DNA of 64,000 bases from an uncultured Bacteroidota bacterium. Its GTDB lineage: Bacteria > Bacteroidota > Bacteroidia > Bacteroidales > VadinHA17. The DNA is taken from assembly GCA_903844815.1 (NCBI GenBank), contig CAIMVD010000003.1, forward strand, positions 1 to 64,000, written 5' to 3'. The position numbers and the translations under genes were made by a program. The notes under the pieces are model-generated. The model saw only the letters and a program-made list of their open reading frames with translations. It made no database searches and was not told the origin of the DNA. Positions 14,991 through 23,990 of this stretch are shown one piece after another (positions within the stretch are counted from its first letter, which is position 1; each line of letters starts with the position of its first letter).

Positions 14991-16940
14991 ATGAGTTATA
15001 TTAAGTTTGATAAGAGCCAGATTGTTAATCTGGAATATTCTCTTAGCAGGGAGATGATAAGGACAAACAGAGCGGGGTCCTATTCATCAACGACGCTTGT
15101 TGGCTGTAATACACGCAAATACCACGGGATGCTTGTGTGCCCGGTGGATGCCTTAGGTGGTGAGAGATTTGTTTTGCTTTCCACAATGGACATAACGGTT
15201 GTAAACAACGATAAGAGTTTTAACATTGGCATCAGGAAATACAAGGGTGACTATTTTAATCCAAAGGGACATAAGTACATAGAAGATTATGATGCCGACA
15301 ACATTCCTTCAAGAACTTACAGGGTTGGAGGTGTGAAAGTAAGGCAGGAAAGGTTGTTTGTTCACTATGAAGAACAGTTTCTTCTTCGGTTTACAATACT
15401 GGAGGCCTCTGAACCAATGAAGCTGCAGTTTCGTCCCTTTCTCGCATTTAGAAATATCCATGAACTGACTCATGCCAATCTCACTGCAAACACAAAAGTA
15501 GATTTTATTGAAAATGGCATTAAATCAAGAATGTATGACGGATTTCCTTCTCTTAGCCTGCAATTTTCAAAGAAAGTTGAGTTCGTTCCCGTACCCGACT
15601 GGTATCTTGGTGTCGAATATCCCGAGGAGCAAAAACGAGGATATGAATTTTCTGAAGACCTTTTCACTCCGGGTTTTTTTGAACTAACTGCCAAAGAGGG
15701 AGATATCATTGTCTTTTCTGCTTCGACAAAGGAGGAAAAAACAGCTGGACTTAAGGTTAAGTTCGAAAAAAATGTCTCCGGCAAGATCCCGCGTGACAGT
15801 TTTGTTAACTGTTTGAAGAACGCTGCCCAGCAGTTTGTTGAAAAACGAAGCGGCAGGACTCTTATAATTGCTGGTTATCCATGGTTTGAAGCCTGGGGGA
15901 GGGACACCTTTATAGCCCTTCCGGGGTTAGCTATGGCTCGACATAAACTCGACTTATACAGAGAGGTACTTGATACCCAGATCGCATCGATGAAAAACGG
16001 TATTTTTGCCGATATGGGAGATCCGGTTAATCCTGCTTTTAACTCTGCTGATGCATCATTATGGTTCTTCTGGACAGTTCAGCAGTACATCGGTCATGGA
16101 GGAACCGATGGATGGGAAAGGTATGGGGACGCCGCAAAGTCAGTTTTATATGCCTACAAATCCGGATCACTTTCAAATATCCGTATGCGCGAAAATGGCC
16201 TTATCTATGCCGATGCACAGGGGAAGGCCCTTACCTGGATGAATGCCTATGTCGATTCTCTCCCTGTAACTCAGCGCAGAGGTTATGATGTTGAGATAAA
16301 TGCACTCTGGTATAATGCACTTTGCTTTTCCCTTGAAAATGCTTCAGCAGCAGGCGACAAGAAATTCGTAGACGAATTCGAAAATATTCCCGGATTGGTA
16401 AAAAAATCCTTTATCGACCTCTTCTGGGATGAAAAATCGGGTTGCCTTGCTGACTATGTGAATGATTCTGAAGGGAGGAACACATTTGTAAGGCCGAATA
16501 TGGTTATTGCCGTTTCAATGCCCTTTTCGATGCTGACCAAGGAACAGATGAAAAAAATCCTCGATATAGCCGACAGGGAACTTGTAACAGTTAGGGGATT
16601 ACGGTCATTATCGCCGGGCAATATATTATACAGGGGACTCTACAAGGGCAGTCAGGATGAGCGGAACAGGGCTTATCATCAGGGCTCTGTGTTCCCATGG
16701 CTTCTTGGCCCTTTCTGTGAAGGATGGCTGAGGGTCTATGGCAGCCAGGGAGTTCAGAAAGTAAGGAAACTTATTTACGGCCTCGAAGCCGTAATGAGCG
16801 AGCATGGTATCAGCACCATTTCCGAAATACACGATGGCGATCCTCCACATACACCTGCAGGAGCAATTTCTCAGGCATGGAGCGTTGGCGAAGTGCTAAG
16901 AATTTTAGATCTTCTGAATAAAAAATATGCAAATCTTTAA
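14991..16940 (+). CDS. Glycogen debranching enzyme (amylo-alpha-1,6-glucosidase family)
   Basis: ATG at 14991 (MSYIKFDKSQI) is preferred over the tracked 14916 start, whose extra 25 residues look unrelated; this gives 649 residues. The N-terminal domain has the bacterial/archaeal GDE opening (RTNRAGSYSSTTLVGCNTRKYHGML). The C-terminal (alpha/alpha)6 GH133-type domain carries the acidic motif AGYPWFEAWGRDTFIALPGL, then YDVEINALWYNAL and the end motif DPPHTPAGAISQAWSVGE. Family role: hydrolysis of alpha-1,6 branch points left after phosphorylase action. It opens the glycogen gene cluster; the next gene starts 13 bases downstream. Cytoplasmic, no signal peptide. Confidence 0.9.
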   Translation: MSYIKFDKSQIVNLEYSLSREMIRTNRAGSYSSTTLVGCNTRKYHGMLVCPVDALGGERFVLLSTMDITVVNNDKSFNIGIRKYKGDYFNPKGHKYIEDYDADNIPSRTYRVGGVKVRQERLFVHYEEQFLLRFTILEASEPMKLQFRPFLAFRNIHELTHANLTANTKVDFIENGIKSRMYDGFPSLSLQFSKKVEFVPVPDWYLGVEYPEEQKRGYEFSEDLFTPGFFELTAKEGDIIVFSASTKEEKTAGLKVKFEKNVSGKIPRDSFVNCLKNAAQQFVEKRSGRTLIIAGYPWFEAWGRDTFIALPGLAMARHKLDLYREVLDTQIASMKNGIFADMGDPVNPAFNSADASLWFFWTVQQYIGHGGTDGWERYGDAAKSVLYAYKSGSLSNIRMRENGLIYADAQGKALTWMNAYVDSLPVTQRRGYDVEINALWYNALCFSLENASAAGDKKFVDEFENIPGLVKKSFIDLFWDEKSGCLADYVNDSEGRNTFVRPNMVIAVSMPFSMLTKEQMKKILDIADRELVTVRGLRSLSPGNILYRGLYKGSQDERNRAYHQGSVFPWLLGPFCEGWLRVYGSQGVQKVRKLIYGLEAVMSEHGISTISEIHDGDPPHTPAGAISQAWSVGEVLRILDLLNKKYANL

Positions 16941-16953
16941 GCTAGAATAATAT

Positions 16954-18246
16954 ATGAGGGTGTTAATGTTTGGATGGGAATTTCCGCCTCATATCTCGGG
17001 CGGATTAGGTACTGCCAGTTATGGCCTGACGAAGGGAATGGCCACTCTCGATGATCTGGAAGTGATATTTGTCGTTCCAAAAGCCTGGGGTGACGAAGAT
17101 CAGTCAATTGTCAGACTGGTTGGTGCCAACAAGGTGCCGGTAGCCTTTAAACAGGTATACTACAAGGGCTTCAGAAGGACTCTCGAAACAATAGAGGTCT
17201 CTTCCAGGATTGTCCCTTATACTGATCCTGAAGATTTCTGGAAAATGACAAGAACAGAAGTAACCGGACATAATCTTATGGTACAGACCAACGATTCGGG
17301 GACTGTTGATTTTTCGGGAAGATACGACTGCTCTCTTATGGAGGAGATCTCCAAATATGCTGTAGTAGCTTCGGTGATTGCCGAAGAAAACGATTTTGAT
17401 ATCATTCATGCCCACGACTGGCTCGCTTATCCTGCAGGGATTGCAGCCATGGAGGTATCAGGGAAACCACTCGTTATTCACGTCCATGCAACCGACTTTG
17501 ACAGGAGCGGAGGAAGTGTTAACCCCGACGTTTACAGGATCGAGAAAAACGGCATGGACGCTGCTTCCAAAATAATAACTGTAAGTAACCTCACAAGGGA
17601 TATAGTAATAAATAAATATAATATTGATCCTGCCAAGGTCGAAACTGTTTACAATGCCGTTGAACCCGTCGAGATAAACAGTGACCATTTTATCAGGAAG
17701 GGTTTCGACGAGAAGGTAGTTACCTTTCTGGGCCGTATAACCATGCAGAAAGGGCCGGAATATTTTATTGAAGCCGCTTATAAAGTCCTTCAGAAAATGG
17801 ACAATGTAAGGTTTGTGATGGCAGGATCGGGCGATATGATGGAAAAGATGATGCGAAGGGCAGCAGCTCTTAAGATCACTGACAGATTCCACTTTACGGG
17901 CTTCCTTAAAGGAACCGATGTCTTTACAATGCTCGACATGAGCGATGTATATATAATGCCTTCCGTTTCAGAGCCTTTTGGTATATCTCCGCTCGAAGCA
18001 ATGCAGTCGAATGTTCCGGTTATTATCTCAAAACAATCGGGCGTTGCTGAAATTCTTACACATGCCGTGAAGACTGATTTCTGGGATATCGACGCTATGG
18101 CTGATGCCATCTACGCCATACTTAACTACTACCCACTTGCCGATACTATAATAAAGAACGGCAAGGAAGAGGTTATCAAGCTTAAATGGGATAACTCGGC
18201 AAAACATGTCAGGGATATTTATAAAAGTGTTTTAGAGAAAAATTAA
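16954..18246 (+). CDS. GT-B glycosyltransferase, probable glycogen/starch synthase-like (GT4/GT5)
   Basis: The 430 residues show the GT-B fold. The N-terminal glycine loop GWEFPPHISGGLGTASYGL resembles the donor-binding KxGGL loop of bacterial glycogen synthase. FDIIHAHDWLAYPAG is in the middle, and the C-terminal nucleotide-sugar part has VTFLGRITMQKGPEYFIEA and SVSEPFGISPLEAMQ (the E-x7-E motif of retaining enzymes). Genomic context, between a debranching enzyme and a GH57 amylase, points to alpha-glucan synthesis. Maltose-1-phosphate or glucan synthase activity is also possible. Spacing of 13 and 10 bases to its neighbours indicates one operon. Confidence 0.83.
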   Translation: MRVLMFGWEFPPHISGGLGTASYGLTKGMATLDDLEVIFVVPKAWGDEDQSIVRLVGANKVPVAFKQVYYKGFRRTLETIEVSSRIVPYTDPEDFWKMTRTEVTGHNLMVQTNDSGTVDFSGRYDCSLMEEISKYAVVASVIAEENDFDIIHAHDWLAYPAGIAAMEVSGKPLVIHVHATDFDRSGGSVNPDVYRIEKNGMDAASKIITVSNLTRDIVINKYNIDPAKVETVYNAVEPVEINSDHFIRKGFDEKVVTFLGRITMQKGPEYFIEAAYKVLQKMDNVRFVMAGSGDMMEKMMRRAAALKITDRFHFTGFLKGTDVFTMLDMSDVYIMPSVSEPFGISPLEAMQSNVPVIISKQSGVAEILTHAVKTDFWDIDAMADAIYAILNYYPLADTIIKNGKEEVIKLKWDNSAKHVRDIYKSVLEKN

Positions 18247-18256
18247 GAACAAGAAT

Positions 18257-19735
18257 ATGAGTGCAGCAAATAAAAAAGCAATATGCTTCTATTTTCAGGT
18301 CCATCAGCCCTTCAGACTTAAACGTTACAGGTTCTTTGATATAGGGCATGATCATTATTATTATGATGATTATACAAATGAATCGATTATGCGAAAGGTG
18401 GCTGACCGATGCTATCTCCCTGCCAATAAGATCATTCTAGATCTCATTAACAAGCATAAGGGAAAGTTCAAGGTTACATTCTCCATTTCGGGTCTTGCAA
18501 TAAACCAGTTCAGGCTTTATGCCCCGGAAGTGCTCGATTCTTTCAGGGAGCTGGCCGAAACCGGAATGGTGGAATTTCTTGCCGAGACTAACTCACACTC
18601 GCTTGTAGCTCTCAAAAGCCGAAGCGAATTTGAACGTCAGGTTGAAAAGCATATGGAGAACCTTAAGGAGTATATTGGAGTGGTGCCCACCTCTTTCCGG
18701 AATACTGAATTGATATATTCCGATACCATTGGATCCTGGGTTGCCGATATGGGTTTCAAATCAACACTTACTGAAGGAGCCAAGCACGTTCTCGGCTGGA
18801 AAAGCCCGAACTTCATGTACTGTAATTCAATAAATCCAAGGCTTAAACTTCTCCTGAGAAACTTTGTACTTAGTGATGATATCGCTTTCCGGTTCTCCAA
18901 CAGGGAATGGAATGAATGGCCCCTTACTGCCGATAAATATTCTTCATGGGTAAACAAACTTGCTAATGGAAGCGAGCTTCTTAATATTTTCCTCGATTAC
19001 GAAACATTCGGCGAACACAATGGGAAAGAGTCAGGAATCTTTGATTTTCTGACCAATATGCCTACAGCGGTGATAAAGAAAACACCTTTCAGGTTTATGA
19101 CCCCTTCGGAAATTGCCGATACTCTTCAGCCTGTTTCTGCAATCAGCATACCATCGCCAATTTCATGGGCCGACGAAGAACGCGACATCACAGCCTGGCT
19201 GGGAAACGAACTTCAGAATGCGGCTCTCGACAAGCTTTACAGCCTGGCTGGGAAGGTAAATAAATGCGAAGATAAACTTATAAGAAAGGATTGGGAATAT
19301 CTGCAGGCAAGCGACCATTTTTATTACATGGCCACCAAGTTTTTCTCTGACGGAGCCGTTCATGCCTATTTCAATCCCTATGAAACCCCCTATGATGCAT
19401 TCATGAATTATATGAATGTCCTGAGCGACTTCGAACTAAGGCTGAAAAAATATTTTCCTGATACTGCTGAGCAGGATCAGATATTTAAGCTTGGTTCCCA
19501 GATTATTGAAAAGGACATGCTCATAGAGAAACAGGTATTTGAGATCCAACGACTTTCCAGGAAAGTAGGTAAGACTGCACCCGCAAAGAAAACGGCGGTT
19601 AAAACTGCAACTAAACCCGAAAAGAAAACCGGAGAGAAAACTGTGACGAAAGCTGCCGCCAAAAAAACTACTGTTAAAAATACAGCTGTTTCAGGTACAA
19701 AATCTGCCATCAAAAAGAGCAGCAAGACAAAATAG
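18257..19735 (+). CDS. GH57 family alpha-amylase/4-alpha-glucanotransferase with Lys-rich tail
   Basis: The 492-residue protein has the GH57 conserved regions: FQVHQPFRLKRYRF near residue 12 (HQP motif), FLAETNSHS, the nucleophile-region motif SFRNTELIYSD and the acid/base region IFLDYETFGEHN. No signal peptide is present, so it acts on cytoplasmic alpha-glucan in line with its glycogen-cluster context. From about residue 437 a tail of more than 50 residues is built from Lys, Ala and Thr (TAPAKKTAVKTATKPEKK...), like a histone H1 or HU-type basic tail. That tail is not part of the catalytic fold; its role, perhaps anionic surface or nucleic-acid binding, is unknown. Confidence 0.88.
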   Translation: MSAANKKAICFYFQVHQPFRLKRYRFFDIGHDHYYYDDYTNESIMRKVADRCYLPANKIILDLINKHKGKFKVTFSISGLAINQFRLYAPEVLDSFRELAETGMVEFLAETNSHSLVALKSRSEFERQVEKHMENLKEYIGVVPTSFRNTELIYSDTIGSWVADMGFKSTLTEGAKHVLGWKSPNFMYCNSINPRLKLLLRNFVLSDDIAFRFSNREWNEWPLTADKYSSWVNKLANGSELLNIFLDYETFGEHNGKESGIFDFLTNMPTAVIKKTPFRFMTPSEIADTLQPVSAISIPSPISWADEERDITAWLGNELQNAALDKLYSLAGKVNKCEDKLIRKDWEYLQASDHFYYMATKFFSDGAVHAYFNPYETPYDAFMNYMNVLSDFELRLKKYFPDTAEQDQIFKLGSQIIEKDMLIEKQVFEIQRLSRKVGKTAPAKKTAVKTATKPEKKTGEKTVTKAAAKKTTVKNTAVSGTKSAIKKSSKTK

Positions 19736-19763
19736 TGCTAATTAGGAATAGTTAAAATTGCAA

Positions 19764-22700
19764 ATGAAGGTTGAATTATTATTTGAGACAAGTTGGGAAG
19801 TATGCAATAAAATTGGTGGCATACATACGGTAATATCCACAAAAGCACTTAACCTGGTAAATGAACTTGGAGATAATTATATACTCATCGGACCTGACGT
19901 CTGGAGGGAAGTAGAAACCAATCCTGAGTTTATCGAAGATGAGTTACTGTTTGCCGAATGGAAAAACAGGGCTGTGATGGATGGTCTGAGGGTAAAAACC
20001 GGCAGATGGAACATTGCCGGCAGGCCATTAGTGATCCTGATAGATTATACTCCTTATTTCGGACAACAGAATGAAATCTTTGCCGGATTCTGGGAGACAT
20101 ATAAACTCGACAGCATTTCGGGCCAGTGGGATTACGTAGAACCAGCCCTTTTCGGGTATGCTGCAGGAAAACTTATTGAAAGTTTCTCGGCTTTTTATCA
20201 TCCTCAGAGCAGTACCGTTGCCCAATTCCATGAATGGATGACTGGAACAGGGATTTTATACCTGAAAAAAACAGCACCCTGGGTGGGGACAGCATTTACG
20301 ACACATGCAACAGTTCTCGGCAGATGTATTGCAGGGAATAATCGTCCCCTTTACGGCAATATGGAAGAATATAATCCGGGACAGATTTCACGGGAGTTTA
20401 ATGTGGTGGCAAAGCAGTCTCTCGAAAAAACCGCGGCTACTGAAGCTGATGTCTTTACCACTGTCAGCGAGATTACTTCGCGTGAGTGCAGCCATTTCCT
20501 GGGAAAAGATGTCGATGTAGTGACACCAAACGGGTTTGAAGATTCCTTCGTGCCTTCTTCTGACAGGTTTGATGAATGCCGGCAAAAGGCAAGATCGAAA
20601 CTGAAAACTGTTGCTGAAGCCGTGCTTGGCTATTCATTGGCCGACGATTGCATTTTTATTGTAAACAGCGGAAGATATGAATTCAGAAATAAGGGAATTG
20701 ATCTTTTTATCGATTCGCTTGGTGAATTAAATAAAAATGAAAGCCTTGAAAAAGAATGTGTTGCCTTTATCCTGATACCTGCCTATCACAAGGGCCCCCG
20801 TCAGGATATTTCCGACATTCTGTATAACGGCGGACCGGAAAACGGAGGAGACAGGTATCTCACTCACAACCTTCATTACCCCGAAACCGATTTGATTCTG
20901 AACCGGATTGCTGTAAACAGCCTCTACAACAGAATTAAATCGAAGGCTAAGGTAATCTTTGTGCCATCATACCTTAACGGAAATGACGGCATCTTCAATA
21001 TACCCTATTTCGATCTTTTAATCGGATTTGATCTTTCCGTTTTTCCGTCATATTATGAACCTTGGGGATATACCCCTCTCGAAAGTCTTGTGTTCTCAAT
21101 ACCTACTGTTACTACCTCCCTTTCAGGATTCGGGCTGTGGGTTAAGAATTATTATCCTGATCATGGTAAAGGGATCACGATTGTCGACAGAGACGATTCT
21201 AACGAACGGGAGGTAATCGCTGAAATTACAAAAAAAATAGCAGATTTTATTGAACTTGATCCGGCAGGTGTTGAAGAAACAAGAATTAAGGCGCATGATG
21301 TCTCGAGAATAGCAGAGTGGCGCACTCTGGTAAGCCATTATTACAAAGCATATGATGAAGCTCTTCTTAACAGCGCTGACAGGCGTTCTGAACCAAGAGA
21401 GTTTTTGAGGATGATTGAGACGCCCGGAATGCATATCCGTAAGCCGCATCAGGTTCCTGTATGGAAGGATTTGTACATTCAAAGCGATGTGCCTGAGCGC
21501 CTTAGCTCACTCAAGGAGCTTGCAAATAACCTATGGTGGGCATGGACAACTCATGCTGAAGCTTTGTTCAGAAGAATGGATCCGAGCGTATGGGAAAGTG
21601 TGAAACATAATCCAAAGCTTTTGCTCGAGAAGATCGATTATAAGCGTCTTCTCGTTCTTGAGGACGATGATGAATTTATTGCTGACCTTGATGAAATTTA
21701 TCGCCAGTTTAAAAATTATATAAATCGTCCCGATAATCCTGAGACTCCTTCGATAGGCTACTTTAGCATGGAGTTCGGAATCCATCCCTGTCTTAAGATC
21801 TATTCCGGCGGCCTTGGAATTCTGGCGGGTGATTATCTTAAAGAAGCCAGCGACTCAAATTTTAATATCACAGGGGTAGGACTTCTCTATCGCTTTGGCT
21901 ATTTTAAACAGAAGATCGGACCAAGGGGAGAGCAGCTTTCATTGTATGAGGCTGAAGATTTTTCAAGACTTCCGATTCTGCCTGTCAAGGATGAAAACGG
22001 AAACCATTTGTCGGTAAGTGTTGCCTGGCCAGGAAGGGCTGTGAAAGTAAGGGTTTGGGAGGCTATGGTTGGGAAAGTCCGTCTTGTGCTTCTCGATACC
22101 GATATCGAAGAAAACCTGCCCGAGGACCGTTCGGTTACACATCATCTTTACGGAGGTGACAATGAAAACAGGTTACGACAGGAACTCATACTCGGTATCG
22201 GAGGAATAAGGGCCCTTGAAGCCATGAATATCAAGCCCGATATTTATCACAGTAATGAAGGGCATTCGGCTTTTATAAGCCTCGAGAGGCTAAGAATCCT
22301 TATAAACGATAATCACCTTACATTCAGTCAGGCAACAGAAGCGGTCAGGTCATCAACACTTTTTACAACCCATACACCTGTTCCGGCAGGACATGACGCC
22401 TTTGAAGAGGATCTTCTCAGAAAGTATATATCGCACTATCACAGCCGCCTGGCAATAAGCTGGGATGAGCTTATGGCTCTTGGACGATGTGCAGGCGATT
22501 ATGACAGGAAATTCAATATGAGCTACCTCGCAACCCGAATGTCGCAGGAGGTAAATGGTGTCAGTAAACTTCATGGGGAAGTAAGTCAGGCCATGTTTAA
22601 TAAGCTTTGGCCCGGATATCTAAAAGAGGAGCTCTTTATAGGCTATGTCACCAACGGAGTTCATTTCCCCACCTGGGCTGCACCGGAATGGAAAGAGATC

Positions 22701-23990
22701 TTCAGGGAGATTGCAGGAACACCTGAATTCGATCAGACAGACAGAAAAATCTGGGAAAAACTTTACACAATTGACGATAAAAAGTTCTACGAGGTAAAGA
22801 AAGAGCTGAAGAAGAAACTATTCAATAATATAAGGAAACAGCTTCAGTCGGATATGATGGATAAGCACGTCAGTCCAAGGACGCTTCTTAATATCAGCAG
22901 CCATCTTGATGAAAAGGCTCTTACTATTGGTTTTGCTAGAAGGTTTGCCACTTATAAGCGAGCCGCACTTCTTTTCAGGGATATTGACAGGCTTGAACGG
23001 ATCGTAAATGACCCGGTGCGTCCTGTACAGTTTATCTATGCCGGGAAAGCCCATCCCAATGATGGCGGCGGACAGGATCTTATTAAGAGAATATTTGAAA
23101 TATCACAGATGCCCCAATTCGCAGGAAAGGTGCTCTTCCTTGAGAATTACGATATAGAAATGGCAAAATATCTTGTAAGAGGTGTGGATATTTGGCTTAA
23201 TACGCCAACAAGACCCATGGAAGCGTCAGGAACAAGCGGCGAAAAAGCCGTTATGAATGGCACTATCCATTTCAGCGTCCTTGACGGATGGTGGGTTGAA
23301 GGGTACCGTGCCTTCGCCGGCTGGGCTTTGCCTAAGAAACGGGCTTTCGAAAACCCCGAACTTCAGGATGATGTCGATGCCGTAACAATTTATAATATGC
23401 TTGAATTTGAGATTATTCCCGCATATTATTCATCAAATGAAAAAGGAATTCCCGTGGAGTGGATTAGCCTTGTCAAAAATACAATGGTGAAAATTGCTCC
23501 CGAATTTACAATGAAACGTCAGATCGACGACTATTTTTCGAAGTACTATACAAAACTCTTCTCGCGTAATAAATACCTTATTGATAACAGTTTTGAAAAG
23601 GCTAAAGAACTCGCCGCATGGAAAAACACAATGAGGGAGGAATGGGATAATATTGAAGTTCTCGATTACAGTTTTGAGAAAGCAGGATCAGAAAACATTT
23701 ATCGCTCAGGGCACGACTATGTGGCAGAGATAGCGTTGGATGTCAAGAAGATTCCCAAAGAGAATGTAGGGGTTGAGTTTATTATAACTCACCTTAAGAA
23801 AAACGGGGAACGGGAGTTTGTTGACAGTGAAGAGTTCAGGCTTGTAAGCTGTAAGAACGGGAAATGCCTCTACCGGGCGAATCTTGTTCCCGAAAAGGCA
23901 GGCTCTTTCTCATACGGTATTCGTATCTACCCTAAACATAAAGATCTTCCTCATAAGCAGGATTTCTACCTGCTTCGCTGGATTGACTAA
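19764..23990 (+). CDS. Glycogen synthase / alpha-glucan phosphorylase fusion
   Basis: ATG at 19764 is preferred over the TTG two codons upstream; the product has about 1408 residues. Residues 1 to about 545 form a GT3-like (eukaryote-type) glycogen synthase: FETSWEVCNKIGGIHTVI, FHEWMTGTGILYL, TTHATVLGR and FPSYYEPWGYTPLESL. From about 576 a DUF3417-type segment (LKELANNLWWAW) leads into a GT35 phosphorylase: YFSMEFGIHPCLKIYSGGLG, FTTHTPVPAGHD and the PLP site EASGTSGEKAVMNG (Lys about 1161). Synthesis and phosphorolysis of the same polymer are thus joined in one chain, an arrangement I recall from Bacteroidota. A short C-terminal beta-rich domain (about 1310-1408) remains unassigned. Confidence 0.9.
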   Translation: MKVELLFETSWEVCNKIGGIHTVISTKALNLVNELGDNYILIGPDVWREVETNPEFIEDELLFAEWKNRAVMDGLRVKTGRWNIAGRPLVILIDYTPYFGQQNEIFAGFWETYKLDSISGQWDYVEPALFGYAAGKLIESFSAFYHPQSSTVAQFHEWMTGTGILYLKKTAPWVGTAFTTHATVLGRCIAGNNRPLYGNMEEYNPGQISREFNVVAKQSLEKTAATEADVFTTVSEITSRECSHFLGKDVDVVTPNGFEDSFVPSSDRFDECRQKARSKLKTVAEAVLGYSLADDCIFIVNSGRYEFRNKGIDLFIDSLGELNKNESLEKECVAFILIPAYHKGPRQDISDILYNGGPENGGDRYLTHNLHYPETDLILNRIAVNSLYNRIKSKAKVIFVPSYLNGNDGIFNIPYFDLLIGFDLSVFPSYYEPWGYTPLESLVFSIPTVTTSLSGFGLWVKNYYPDHGKGITIVDRDDSNEREVIAEITKKIADFIELDPAGVEETRIKAHDVSRIAEWRTLVSHYYKAYDEALLNSADRRSEPREFLRMIETPGMHIRKPHQVPVWKDLYIQSDVPERLSSLKELANNLWWAWTTHAEALFRRMDPSVWESVKHNPKLLLEKIDYKRLLVLEDDDEFIADLDEIYRQFKNYINRPDNPETPSIGYFSMEFGIHPCLKIYSGGLGILAGDYLKEASDSNFNITGVGLLYRFGYFKQKIGPRGEQLSLYEAEDFSRLPILPVKDENGNHLSVSVAWPGRAVKVRVWEAMVGKVRLVLLDTDIEENLPEDRSVTHHLYGGDNENRLRQELILGIGGIRALEAMNIKPDIYHSNEGHSAFISLERLRILINDNHLTFSQATEAVRSSTLFTTHTPVPAGHDAFEEDLLRKYISHYHSRLAISWDELMALGRCAGDYDRKFNMSYLATRMSQEVNGVSKLHGEVSQAMFNKLWPGYLKEELFIGYVTNGVHFPTWAAPEWKEIFREIAGTPEFDQTDRKIWEKLYTIDDKKFYEVKKELKKKLFNNIRKQLQSDMMDKHVSPRTLLNISSHLDEKALTIGFARRFATYKRAALLFRDIDRLERIVNDPVRPVQFIYAGKAHPNDGGGQDLIKRIFEISQMPQFAGKVLFLENYDIEMAKYLVRGVDIWLNTPTRPMEASGTSGEKAVMNGTIHFSVLDGWWVEGYRAFAGWALPKKRAFENPELQDDVDAVTIYNMLEFEIIPAYYSSNEKGIPVEWISLVKNTMVKIAPEFTMKRQIDDYFSKYYTKLFSRNKYLIDNSFEKAKELAAWKNTMREEWDNIEVLDYSFEKAGSENIYRSGHDYVAEIALDVKKIPKENVGVEFIITHLKKNGEREFVDSEEFRLVSCKNGKCLYRANLVPEKAGSFSYGIRIYPKHKDLPHKQDFYLLRWID

